From a virus, in IMG/VR virus record IMGVR_UViG_3300027797_000025, positions 1-64,000 of that record: DNA of 64,000 nt; one strand, given 5' to 3'. Position 1 is the first letter of the stretch; each line of letters starts with the position of its first letter. This document shows, in pieces, positions 8,483 through 16,571 of the stretch. The notes beneath the pieces were generated by a model. That model was not told the DNA's origin, did not search any database, and saw only the letters and a list, made by a program, of their open reading frames with translations. The position numbers were made by a program, and so were the translations under genes.

Positions 8483-8779
8483 ATGACAATTCCTACTCAC
8501 GTTCCTATTGTCGTTACAGTTACGCCGCCAGCAGCACCATCAATAACTATAAACGATATTGTAGTTAGCGGTATAAACTCCCCCGCAGTCGCGTATCATC
8601 ATACGCAGGGAACTTCCTCAGCTACTTGGGTTATTGCTCATAACTTGGGGTGGAAACCTAACGTTACCGTTCAGGACTCAGGCGGTTCAATCGTAGAGGG
8701 CGAAATTGTCTATACGAGCGTGAACTCCCTTACCGTTACTTTTACTGGCGCATTCAGCGGCAACGCGTATCTTTCTTAA
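8483..8779 (+). CDS. Small fibre-type protein with HNLG beta domain
   Basis: This 98-residue protein begins one base after the previous stop. Its C-terminal 55 residues (WVIAHNLGWKPNV...GEIVYTS) form a beta domain also found at the C-terminus of the fibre protein ending at 10255 (TITHNLGTRDV). The shared domain marks it as a fibre or tip subunit. The N-terminus is Pro/Thr-rich and probably an attachment strand. Confidence 0.7.
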   Translation: MTIPTHVPIVVTVTPPAAPSITINDIVVSGINSPAVAYHHTQGTSSATWVIAHNLGWKPNVTVQDSGGSIVEGEIVYTSVNSLTVTFTGAFSGNAYLS

Positions 8780-8791
8780 AGGAGAAGGTAA

Positions 8792-10255
8792 ATGGCACGT
8801 AAGTTTTTAACCGCACTTGATTTAGGTAAGAACGAGCTTCAAAACGCTAAAGTTCAAAACCTAGCAACTGACCCAGCAAGTCCTGTCCTTGGTCAAATCT
8901 ATTACAACACCGTATCTAATGAAATGCGTATCTATAACGGTACGATATTTGAAGCCATTGGTCTTAACGGTGTTACCGCAGATGCTGCGGAAATTAACAT
9001 CCTTGACGGCGCTACCCTTACCACTACAGAGCTTAATTATGTAGACGGCGTAACCTCTGCAATCCAGACACAGATTGATACTAAATCTCCGTCAGCTAAC
9101 CCAACTTTTACTGGCACAGTAACACTTGATACTGGCGTTAACATCGTCTTTGAAGGTGCAACAGCCAACGCATTTGAAGCCACCCTTACAGCTGGTGACC
9201 CAACAGCAGATCGAACAATCACTCTTCCAGACCTTACAACAACTCTTGTAGGTCAAGATACAACCGACACTCTTACTAACAAGACACTTACTAGCCCAAC
9301 AATTTCAGGTCTTACTCTTTCAGATGGGTCAATCGTTGTTGAAGGCGCTACTGCAGATGCCTACGAAACTACGCTCTCATTTGTAGACCCGACCGCAGAT
9401 CGCACAATCTATGTGCCAAATGCTGACGGTACTTTAGCTCGCGTTGAAAACAAGCTTCACGATTTTGCTGTAGCTACTGCTTCAGTAGATCTTAACAGCC
9501 AAAAGATTACAAACCTTGCAACACCTACAACTGCAACAGACGCCGCTAACAAGGGCTACGTTGACGCAGCTGTTGTTGGTATTGATTGGAAAGCCTCTGT
9601 TCGTGTGGCAACAACAGCAGCTGTTACTTTAGCAACAGCTTTTGAAAACGGAGATACTCTTGACGGAGTAACTCTTGCCACAGGTAACCGCGTTCTTGTT
9701 AAAGACCAAGCGGATGGATCAGAGAACGGTATCTATACAGTAAACGCTTCTGGTGCCCCTACCCGAGCAACTGATGCCGATACCGCAGCTGAAATCACAG
9801 CTTCTTTTGCAGTATTTGTAGAAGAAGGCACTGTCAACGCAGACTCAGCGTGGACACTTACAAACAACGGAACAGTTACTGTTGGAACTACCGTTCTTGT
9901 CTTTACTCAGTTTACAGGTCTTGGCCAAATCACAGCTGGTGCTGGTCTAACTAAGGCAGCTAACACTCTTGACGTTGGTGCAGGCACTGGTATTACGGTT
10001 AATGCTAACGATGTAGCAATTGACACCGCGGTAGTTGTTCGCAAGTACGCAGTTAGCCTTGGAGATGGATCAGCTACCTCTTACACAATCACACACAACT
10101 TAGGTACTCGCGATGTAACAGTTGCTCTCTACGAAGTCGCTTCACCATACGCTGAAGTAGTAGCAGATATTGAACACACAACTACAAACACCATCACAGT
10201 TAAGTTCTCAGTAGCACCTACAACTGATCAGTTCCGCGTAGCCGTACAGGGATAA
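8792..10255 (+). CDS. Fibre protein with repeat shaft and HNLG tip domain
   Basis: This 487-residue protein starts at ATG 8792 behind AAAGGAGAAGG. It has a short N-terminal domain, a beta shaft with repeats such as ELNYVDGVTSAIQ and NPTFTGTVTLDTG, and ATADAYETTLS-type motifs that recur in the 889-residue protein at 10753. It ends in an HNLG domain (residues about 430-487). These are hallmarks of trimeric phage fibres. Its position between connector and tail genes leaves open whether it is a tail or a head fibre. Confidence 0.8.
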   Translation: MARKFLTALDLGKNELQNAKVQNLATDPASPVLGQIYYNTVSNEMRIYNGTIFEAIGLNGVTADAAEINILDGATLTTTELNYVDGVTSAIQTQIDTKSPSANPTFTGTVTLDTGVNIVFEGATANAFEATLTAGDPTADRTITLPDLTTTLVGQDTTDTLTNKTLTSPTISGLTLSDGSIVVEGATADAYETTLSFVDPTADRTIYVPNADGTLARVENKLHDFAVATASVDLNSQKITNLATPTTATDAANKGYVDAAVVGIDWKASVRVATTAAVTLATAFENGDTLDGVTLATGNRVLVKDQADGSENGIYTVNASGAPTRATDADTAAEITASFAVFVEEGTVNADSAWTLTNNGTVTVGTTVLVFTQFTGLGQITAGAGLTKAANTLDVGAGTGITVNANDVAIDTAVVVRKYAVSLGDGSATSYTITHNLGTRDVTVALYEVASPYAEVVADIEHTTTNTITVKFSVAPTTDQFRVAVQG

Positions 10256-10258
10256 CCC

Positions 10259-10720
10259 ATGAGCCGTAAATCGCTCGTACCTGTAAACGTTCCTGCACTA
10301 GCTAGTGCTCCGAGCACGCCTACTTTACGCACGGGTGACTTGTACTTTAATACGGCTGACTCAACCCTCTACAGCTATAACGGCACAGCCTGGGCTGCAT
10401 CTAGTGGTGCTGGCGGTGGTATTGCTGCCGCCGCCTCATCCGCACCAGGTTCTCCAGTAGATGGGCAGTTATGGTTTAACACAGTATCAAGTCATCTATC
10501 TGTTTATTCTGCAGGAGCTGCTGACTGGATTGTGCTTGCTAATTTTGCAGACGACCTTAGACAACATATTCACGACACCGCGGTCGATGGTACTGGACTA
10601 ATTATTTTTGTATTTGAAGATGCAGGGTTTTATGACGAAACCTTCTTTCTATCTACAGCAGATGCTGGATTTTACGATACAACATCCTGGGCTAGTAGTT
10701 ACGACGGCGCAAGTCTCTGA
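10259..10720 (+). CDS. Small fibre-associated protein
   Basis: This 153-residue protein starts three bases after the previous stop. It has two copies of the common fibre segment in which a visible tag reads as LYFNTADSTLYSYNGTAW and LWFNTVSSHLSVYS. The C-terminal 45 residues carry two AGFYDE/AGFYDT copies. The pattern fits a short fibre or fibre-connector subunit. A promoter-like TGATATAGT sits over and after its stop codon. Confidence 0.7.
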   Translation: MSRKSLVPVNVPALASAPSTPTLRTGDLYFNTADSTLYSYNGTAWAASSGAGGGIAAAASSAPGSPVDGQLWFNTVSSHLSVYSAGAADWIVLANFADDLRQHIHDTAVDGTGLIIFVFEDAGFYDETFFLSTADAGFYDTTSWASSYDGASL

Positions 10721-10726
10721 TATAGT
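10718..10726 (+). promoter_or_regulatory. Extended -10 promoter for large fibre gene
   Basis: TGATATAGT matches TGNTANNNT exactly. Transcription would start near 10733 and give a short leader that contains GGGAGG before ATG 10753. Confidence 0.45.
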
Positions 10727-10752
10727 AGTAAAGGTCTGGGAGGACATCTAAA

Positions 10753-13422
10753 ATGGCAACAAGAATGCAACAGCGTAGGGGCACTGCGGCGCAGTGGATC
10801 TCTACTAACAGTGGCAACGGTCCTATCCTAAACGCGGGCGAAATCGGATTTGAAAGCGATACAAATAAGTTTAAAATCGGTGACGGAATAAATCACTGGA
10901 TAGCCCTTGATTACTTTTTAGATGCTAATTCAACAGCAAATCCATCATTTGGTTCAAGTATCACATTTGAAGGCGCAACAGATAATACTTTTGAAACTAC
11001 GGTTTCGGTAACTGATCCTACAGCTGATCGTACAATCACACTTCCAGATGCAACTGGCACAGTAGCACTTACTTCAGATGTTACAACACACGCAGACCTT
11101 ACAGTAGCTCATGGCGCAACTGGTGCGGTAGTTGGAACAACTAATACACAAACCCTTACTAACAAGACTCTTACATCACCAGTAATCAATACACCTACTG
11201 GAATTACAAAGACAGACGTTGGTCTATCAAGTGTTGATAATACAACCGATGCTAATAAGCCAGTATCCACAGCAACACAAACAGCTCTTGATTTAAAAGC
11301 ACCCCTAGCCTCACCGACCTTCACAGGTACCGTATCCCTGGACACTGGTGTCAACCTTGTATTTGAAGGCGCAACAGCAGATGCTCACGAAACAACTTTA
11401 ACAGTTACTGACCCCACCGCTGATCGGACAATTACATTCCCAAATGCCACAGGAACAGTAGTTCTTGCTGACGGTGGCGGAAATGTAACGGTATCAGGAG
11501 ACTTAACTGTATCGGGAGCAACAACTATTATTAATAGTACAGTGCTTGAAGTTCAGAATGAAGTTAAATTTGAAGGCTCCACAGCAAATGATTTTGAAAC
11601 TAGCCTTAAAGTTGTAGACCCTACAGCAGATAGAGTTATTACATTTCCAGATGCTACTGGAACAGTTGCCATACTTGATACTACTCAAACATTGACTAAT
11701 AAAACAATTAACTTAACTTCAAATACATTAACTGGTACAAAATCTAACTTTAATGCGGCGATGTCAGACGCAGACTTTGCAACACTTGATGGCACAGAGA
11801 CACTAACAAATAAAACAATTAACTTAACTTCAAATACAGTAACCGCTACGCTTGCTCAATTAAATACAGCAGTGTCAGATGCTGATGTTGCTTCACTTGC
11901 TGGATCAGAAACGCTTACCAATAAAACTTTAACTTCTCCAAATGTTAACGAAGCAGTTGCTCTTTTAGCAACCTCTACAGAGTTAAACGTTCTTGATGGG
12001 ATTACCTCATCCACAGCCGAACTAAACATTCTTGATGGCGTAACATCTTCAACCGCAGAACTAAACATTCTTGATGGCGTAACAGCAACAACCGCACAAA
12101 TAAATGTCCTTACAAGTTTAACCTCATCTGCAACAGAATTAAACATTCTTGATGGGGTCACAGCAACTACAGCAGAGATAAATAAACTTGCTGGAGTTAC
12201 CGCAACTTCAGCTGAGATTAATACTTTAGCTGGACTTACGTCTACCGCTGCAGAATTAAACATTCTTGATGGCGCTACTCTTAGCGTAACAGAACTTAAC
12301 TATGTTGATGGTGTCACTTCAGCTATTCAAACACAGTTAAACAATAAGCAAGCAGTTGTTGCTAATGTGTCAGATACTGAAATTGGATACCTAGATGGCG
12401 TTACCTCAGCTATTCAAACCCAGCTAAACAATAAACAAGCAGTAGTTGCTAACGTGTCAGATGTTGAAATTGAATACCTTAACGGTGTTACTTCAGCTAT
12501 TCAAACACAGATAGATACTAAAGCACCACTAGCCTCTCCAACATTTACAGGTACTGTAACCCTGCCTTCGGGCGCTGTAACAAGCACAATGATTCTTGAT
12601 GGAACCATTCTTAACGCAGACATTAATGCAACAGCAGCAATTGACTGGACAAAGCTTGGAATATCTTCAACAGTTTCTTCAACTGAAATTGGGTATGTAG
12701 ATGGCGTAACTTCAGCTATTCAAACTCAGTTAGATGCAAAGTCACCTCTTGCATCACCTACTTTTACAGGAACAGTAAACGCAGCAGAACTTATTCTTTC
12801 TGGAGATCTAACGGTTAACGGAACTACCACAACAATTAATTCAACTACACTAGCTGTGGATGATAAAAACATAGTAATTGGCGATGTTGCTACTCCTTCA
12901 GATGTAACTGCAGATGGTGGCGGTATTACCCTTAAAGGCGCAACAGACAAAACCTTTAACTGGGTAGATGCAACAGACTCTTGGACCTCTTCAGAGCACA
13001 TCAACCTTGCTTCAGGAAAAGACCTAAAGGTAAATGGAACTGCAGTTATTAGCTCAACTGCTGGTGGATTTATATTTACTGATGGCACACAGACAAAAGA
13101 AGGAACTCCTTCTCGTACACCAATTATTCAAAAGACAGATTCTTACACACTATCAGCATTAACTGAAAGAGATTCACTAATTGAAGTTGCAAAAGGATCT
13201 GCAGCAACAATTACAATTCCACTAAACTCAGCAGTAGCCTTCCCAGTTGGAACCTCAATTGATATTCTTCAAACCTCAACAGGTCAAGTAACAATTGCAG
13301 GAGATGCTGGAGTAACCGTAAATTCAACACCAGGATTAAAACTTAGAACACAGTGGTCAACTGCAACTCTTTTCAAAAGAGCAGAAAACACCTGGGTTGT
13401 TTACGGCGATCTGACAGCGTAA
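10753..13422 (+). CDS. Large repeat fibre protein
   Basis: This 889-residue protein starts behind GGGAGGACATC. Residues 1-50 (MQQRRGTAAQW...GEIGFESDTNKFKIGDG) are the N-terminal domain of the major-tropism-determinant type that many phage receptor-binding fibres use for attachment. The rest is a beta shaft with repeated TADRTITLPDATG, TNKTLTSP, SPTFTGTV and ELNILDGVT motifs, including eight exact-length 13-residue units at residues about 410-513. The C-terminus (last 70 residues) looks globular. It is probably a receptor-recognition fibre; paralogy to the 8792 gene is clear. Confidence 0.85.
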   Translation: MATRMQQRRGTAAQWISTNSGNGPILNAGEIGFESDTNKFKIGDGINHWIALDYFLDANSTANPSFGSSITFEGATDNTFETTVSVTDPTADRTITLPDATGTVALTSDVTTHADLTVAHGATGAVVGTTNTQTLTNKTLTSPVINTPTGITKTDVGLSSVDNTTDANKPVSTATQTALDLKAPLASPTFTGTVSLDTGVNLVFEGATADAHETTLTVTDPTADRTITFPNATGTVVLADGGGNVTVSGDLTVSGATTIINSTVLEVQNEVKFEGSTANDFETSLKVVDPTADRVITFPDATGTVAILDTTQTLTNKTINLTSNTLTGTKSNFNAAMSDADFATLDGTETLTNKTINLTSNTVTATLAQLNTAVSDADVASLAGSETLTNKTLTSPNVNEAVALLATSTELNVLDGITSSTAELNILDGVTSSTAELNILDGVTATTAQINVLTSLTSSATELNILDGVTATTAEINKLAGVTATSAEINTLAGLTSTAAELNILDGATLSVTELNYVDGVTSAIQTQLNNKQAVVANVSDTEIGYLDGVTSAIQTQLNNKQAVVANVSDVEIEYLNGVTSAIQTQIDTKAPLASPTFTGTVTLPSGAVTSTMILDGTILNADINATAAIDWTKLGISSTVSSTEIGYVDGVTSAIQTQLDAKSPLASPTFTGTVNAAELILSGDLTVNGTTTTINSTTLAVDDKNIVIGDVATPSDVTADGGGITLKGATDKTFNWVDATDSWTSSEHINLASGKDLKVNGTAVISSTAGGFIFTDGTQTKEGTPSRTPIIQKTDSYTLSALTERDSLIEVAKGSAATITIPLNSAVAFPVGTSIDILQTSTGQVTIAGDAGVTVNSTPGLKLRTQWSTATLFKRAENTWVVYGDLTA
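11980..12291 (+). repeat. Eight 39-bp in-frame tandem units in fibre gene
   Basis: Eight units of exactly 39 bp encode 13-residue copies of the form ELNILDGVTSSTA, with variants such as EINKLAGVTATSA. A ninth partial unit starts at 12292. Unit length is strictly kept while bases drift, which indicates selection on a repeating structural turn of the fibre shaft and a hot spot for length change. Confidence 0.85.
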
Positions 13423-13435
13423 TAGGGAAATATAA

Positions 13436-14440
13436 ATGGCTAAGAAGACGGGTAAACGTTCCGCGGCATCAAACGACTTTTTAGAGCCATTAGCACCAAC
13501 AATCGGGACTGCTACAAATGTTGGAACAGGCAGAGCCTTTAACAATGGCGCTGCCACAGTTACATTTTCTTTGCCTGCACTATCGCCTGCTGCTACATCA
13601 TTTACTGTAACCTCATCACCTGGCGGATATACAGGAACTGGGTCATCTTCTCCAGTTACAGTAGCTGGACTTCAGTCTGCTACAGCCTACACATTTACCG
13701 CAACAGCTACTAATGCTGCGGGAACCTCTCAAGCATCTGCGGCATCAAACTCTATTACCGCAACAACAGTCCCTGCAACTATGTCTGCCCCAACCCCAAC
13801 TGCTGGAGTTAATCAAAACTCAATTGCTTTCTCAGCCCCAGCAACTGGTGGCAGCGCCATTACAGGATTTACCGTAACAGGCAGCGATGCTACTACTGGA
13901 ACAGGCTCTACTTCTCCAATTACTATTGCTGACACTGGCGGAACATCTCAGACTTATACCGTTACCGCAACAAACGCTAACGGAACAAGCATTGCCTCTG
14001 CCGCATCTGGATCTATTACTACGTTATCCCCCTTCTTCCCGCCTTTCTTCCCACCTTTCTTCCCGTTCTTCCCGCCGTTTTTCCCGCCTTTCTTTCCATT
14101 CTTCCCGTTCTTTCCGCCATTCTTCCCGCCATTCTTCCCGTTCTTCCCACCTTTCTTCCCACCTTTCTTCCCGTTCTTCCCGTTCTTTCCACCATTCTTC
14201 CCACCGTTCTTTCCGTTCTTCCCATTCTTCCCACCGTTCTTCCCACCGTTTTTCCCATTCTTCCCACCATTTTTCCCACCATTCTTCCCACCTTCATTCC
14301 CTTCTTGTGCAAGCATGTATAGCGCTTGTGGCGGTGGCAACGGAGCTTGTTGTTCAGGAGCAGGCGCTTGCACATATGGATGTTGTTTCGGGTCATGCGG
14401 AGTCGTATGCAATGGTGAAAATTTAGTAAATATTTGTTAA
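13436..14440 (+). CDS. Fibronectin-III / Phe-Pro repeat / ten-cysteine fibre protein
   Basis: This 334-residue protein starts at ATG 13436 behind AGGGAAATATAA. Residues about 20-110 and 115-195 are two fibronectin-III-like domains (SPGGYTGTGSSSP, YTFTATATNAAGTS). Residues 199-286 are a tract of 24 FF doublets separated by P or PP, made of seven 11-residue FFPPFFPPFFP units and three FFP spacers. The last 44 residues contain ten cysteines (291, 298, 305, 306, 312, 316, 317, 321, 325, 334), with C-X6-C-X6-CC-X5-C-X3-C at the start. It is presumably a displayed virion protein of the fibre cluster. It lies directly before the oxygenase island, whose enzymes could act on its prolines. No known protein of this full layout comes to mind. 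Confidence 0.85.
   Translation: MAKKTGKRSAASNDFLEPLAPTIGTATNVGTGRAFNNGAATVTFSLPALSPAATSFTVTSSPGGYTGTGSSSPVTVAGLQSATAYTFTATATNAAGTSQASAASNSITATTVPATMSAPTPTAGVNQNSIAFSAPATGGSAITGFTVTGSDATTGTGSTSPITIADTGGTSQTYTVTATNANGTSIASAASGSITTLSPFFPPFFPPFFPFFPPFFPPFFPFFPFFPPFFPPFFPFFPPFFPPFFPFFPFFPPFFPPFFPFFPFFPPFFPPFFPFFPPFFPPFFPPSFPSCASMYSACGGGNGACCSGAGACTYGCCFGSCGVVCNGENLVNIC
14030..14302 (+). repeat. Phe-Pro coding repeat with pyrimidine-rich + strand
   Basis: This is the DNA of the Phe-Pro tract. The + strand is nearly all C and T (TTC/TTT and CCN codons), with scattered G or A mostly at codon third positions. The repeat is imperfect at DNA level but regular at protein level. Such a strand-asymmetric tract can form unusual DNA structures. 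The minus-strand frames of Lys-Asn-Gly repeats across it are shadows. Confidence 0.85.
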
Positions 14441-14454
14441 TTACAATTCATGCG

Positions 14455-14463
14455 TGATATGCT
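14455..14463 (+). promoter_or_regulatory. Extended -10 promoter at start of enzyme island
   Basis: TGATATGCT matches TGNTANNNT. It lies in the only gap between the fibre cluster and the enzyme island and would give a leader of about 20 bases with GAAAGG before ATG 14491. Confidence 0.4.
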
Positions 14464-14490
14464 TTACCCACAAAAAGAAAGGTTTTTGAT

Positions 14491-14871
14491 ATGGCTTTAA
14501 ATGCTAATGGAGGGCTTATTTCAGAAGATAAAAATCCTGATTTAGTTAGGTTTGCTAATGATCAAACTAACACAGCTCTTATTTTAGACGGTGTAGTTGA
14601 AAAAATAATGCGTTTAGGGCCACCTATGCCTCAAATTATATTTGGAAATTATCAATTTAGAGATGTAACTGAGGCAAAAAGAGTAGAAAAAGAAAGCTCT
14701 ATGTTCTTTTTTGAAATTGAATCGGAAGATGGATTAGTATTAGTGGTGGCCTCAGACGAAAGTATGTGGGCAATTATGGCATCCCACCCTTTAGCGGTAG
14801 AGATCCCAGCTGAGTTAGATGTACAACTTGGCTGGACGTACACTGTTGAAACTGGTTTTGTAAGTAATTAA
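14491..14871 (+). CDS. Hypothetical protein at head of enzyme island
   Basis: This 126-residue protein starts at ATG 14491. Residues 30-126 alternate beta strands and short helices (FGNYQFRDVTEAKRVEKE, FFEIESEDGLVLVVASDE), suggesting a compact fold. No family is recognised. A promoter-like element precedes it and a zinc-type Cys protein follows, so it may belong functionally to the oxygenase island. Confidence 0.7.
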   Translation: MALNANGGLISEDKNPDLVRFANDQTNTALILDGVVEKIMRLGPPMPQIIFGNYQFRDVTEAKRVEKESSMFFFEIESEDGLVLVVASDESMWAIMASHPLAVEIPAELDVQLGWTYTVETGFVSN

Positions 14872-14897
14872 ATAACTTTTATAACTTGGAGTATAAG

Positions 14898-15164
14898 ATG
14901 TCAGAAAAATCAGCGTGGGAAATATATAAAGAAAAAAATAAAGAAGCGCTTAACGATATGGAAGCATATAGAAAAGCAAAGCCTTGGGATTTACTAAACC
15001 CAAAAACAGAATATGTAGAAGGATCGGTTGCAAAAGATAGATTTGATATCTGCAAGGCCTGCCCTGAACTAATTAAATTAACCTCTCAATGTAAAAAATG
15101 CGGATGTTTTATGAAAATAAAAACTACTATGGCGACTGCTACTTGCCCAATTGATAAGTGGTAG
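14898..15164 (+). CDS. Small Cys-rich zinc-type protein (DUF6171-like)
   Basis: This 88-residue protein uses ATG 14898, eight bases after GGAG. Its C-terminal part has ICKACPELIKLTSQCKKCGC, later followed by CPIDKW, which I associate with small phage proteins of the DUF6171 type. The cysteines probably bind zinc. Related proteins often sit beside 2-oxoglutarate dioxygenase genes in aquatic phages, as here, but the function is unknown. Confidence 0.75.
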   Translation: MSEKSAWEIYKEKNKEALNDMEAYRKAKPWDLLNPKTEYVEGSVAKDRFDICKACPELIKLTSQCKKCGCFMKIKTTMATATCPIDKW

Positions 15165-15172
15165 GGGGCCCT

Positions 15173-15886
15173 ATGGATATTTATAATGAAAATGAAAACC
15201 CTTGGTTTACAAAGGATAGGTCTGAGACGGCTTCAGATAGAGTTGCAAGGCTAATGCCTCAAAGCGATATCACTATTAGCAACCCAGGACTGGGGCTAAA
15301 TGTTTATCATAATACTTTTTCTTTAGATGACTCTAAAAGGTACATCAATACGCTTGAGTCTAACCTGTCTACTGGTAGCAAGTATAAATGGTCAGAGGCT
15401 CAAGTAACAAACTCTGACGTACCGATCAAAAAGGCAAGAGACTGTGTAGATTTTAGATATAAACAAGAGAACCTAGGGCCAAGGGACGAGTCTAATGCGG
15501 ACTTAATTGACCTTCATGAAGAGATATATCAAAAATTAAAAATGTGTATGGACGACTATGCCCATTACTGGGGCATAAATGTTACGTATTATGAAGCGTT
15601 TAACTTTGTAAAGTATGAAGGTGAGGGCACTCACTTTAATATTCATGCCGATCACGGCCCTGCTTATAACTGTACCGTTTCTGCGGTAATCTATATTAAT
15701 GATGATTACGAAGGCGGAGAGATTAAGTTTCCAAGATTAGATAACTTTGTGCATACTCCAAAGGTTGGGGATATAGCTATTTTCCCCTCAAACTATATCT
15801 ACGAACATGCCTCTTTACCAATGAAAACAGGAACAAAATATTGTGTTGTTGTTATGACAGATATAAACCTTTTGAGCCACAACTAA
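15173..15886 (+). CDS. 2OG-Fe(II) dioxygenase 1 (prolyl hydroxylase type)
   Basis: This 237-residue protein starts at ATG 15173 behind GTAGGGGGC. Members use 2-oxoglutarate and O2 to hydroxylate protein or small-molecule targets. The iron site is visible as H158-x-D160 (NIHADHG) with distal H212 (YEHAS), and a Lys in GTKY follows where the 2OG carboxylate binds. The core segment INDDYEGGEIKF is shared nearly word for word with the next oxygenase. It is the first of seven such genes in 8 kb. Confidence 0.88.
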   Translation: MDIYNENENPWFTKDRSETASDRVARLMPQSDITISNPGLGLNVYHNTFSLDDSKRYINTLESNLSTGSKYKWSEAQVTNSDVPIKKARDCVDFRYKQENLGPRDESNADLIDLHEEIYQKLKMCMDDYAHYWGINVTYYEAFNFVKYEGEGTHFNIHADHGPAYNCTVSAVIYINDDYEGGEIKFPRLDNFVHTPKVGDIAIFPSNYIYEHASLPMKTGTKYCVVVMTDINLLSHN

Positions 15887-15899
15887 AATAGGAGAACAT

Positions 15900-16571
15900 A
15901 TGAATGCAGAAACTACAATATCAGCACCCTGGAGCAGCTACGAAGAAATTGGTCCAGGCATCTTTGTTTACCACGACGTTCTGCCAACAGAGTTAGACAT
16001 CATTAATAGGTTAGAACAAGTTTTGGGTAGTGATAGCCCCCACTATAATTGGCAACCAGCTTACGTAGGCTATATGCAAAGAATGCCAGAATATAGAGAC
16101 TGCGTTGACTTTAAATTTAAAAAAACAGATATTCAAAACGATAAATCTGAAGCATCCGCTCAACTACAGGGGATTTGGCAAGATTGCTATGATAGGCAAA
16201 AGTTAGCAGTAGAGGATTATTGCAAGCGTTTTAACATTAATAACTTAAGGTACTGGGAAGCCTTTAACTACATCAAGTACGAGCCTGGTCAACACTTTAT
16301 GGAGCACCATGACCACGGGTTCTCGTATAACTGTACTCTATCTTTGGTTGCCTATATTAATGATGATTATGAAGGCGGAGAGCTATTCTTTAGGCTTCAA
16401 GGGCTAACCTATATCCCAAAGGCTGGGGATGTTGTGCTATTCCCGTCAAACTTTATGTACCCGCACCAAGCAAAGGTTGTTCACTCTGGAACAAAATACT
16501 CATTAGTAACAATGCTTGATTACAGCGAGAAGTACCATACCGCAGAAATGTATCAAGAAACTGGATCATAA
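15900..16571 (+). CDS. 2OG-Fe(II) dioxygenase 2
   Basis: This 223-residue protein starts behind AGGAGAACAT. The iron site is H136-x-D138 (EHHDHG) with distal H189 (YPHQA) and GTKY beyond. It is a close paralogue of the gene at 15173: both share CVDFKFK/CVDFRYK, YEAFN/WEAFN, DHG..YNCT and YINDDYEGGE. The pair probably arose by tandem duplication. The substrate is unknown. It is coupled to the next gene by an ATAATG overlap. Confidence 0.88.
   Translation: MNAETTISAPWSSYEEIGPGIFVYHDVLPTELDIINRLEQVLGSDSPHYNWQPAYVGYMQRMPEYRDCVDFKFKKTDIQNDKSEASAQLQGIWQDCYDRQKLAVEDYCKRFNINNLRYWEAFNYIKYEPGQHFMEHHDHGFSYNCTLSLVAYINDDYEGGELFFRLQGLTYIPKAGDVVLFPSNFMYPHQAKVVHSGTKYSLVTMLDYSEKYHTAEMYQETGS

Noticed and set aside
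11856-12263. Minus-strand frame opposite the fibre repeat
   Set aside because: The Val/Thr/Ser-rich repeats are a mirror of the 39-bp coding units on the + strand.
11980-12291. Tandem 39-bp repeats considered as CRISPR or iterons
   Set aside because: Units are contiguous without spacers, are in frame and code for a regular fibre shaft.
13954-14412. Minus-strand frame of 152 residues with Lys-Asn-Gly-Gly repeats
   Set aside because: It is the exact antisense of the Phe-Pro tract; two other frames across it are also open for the same reason. No start signal, and all other genes are on the + strand.
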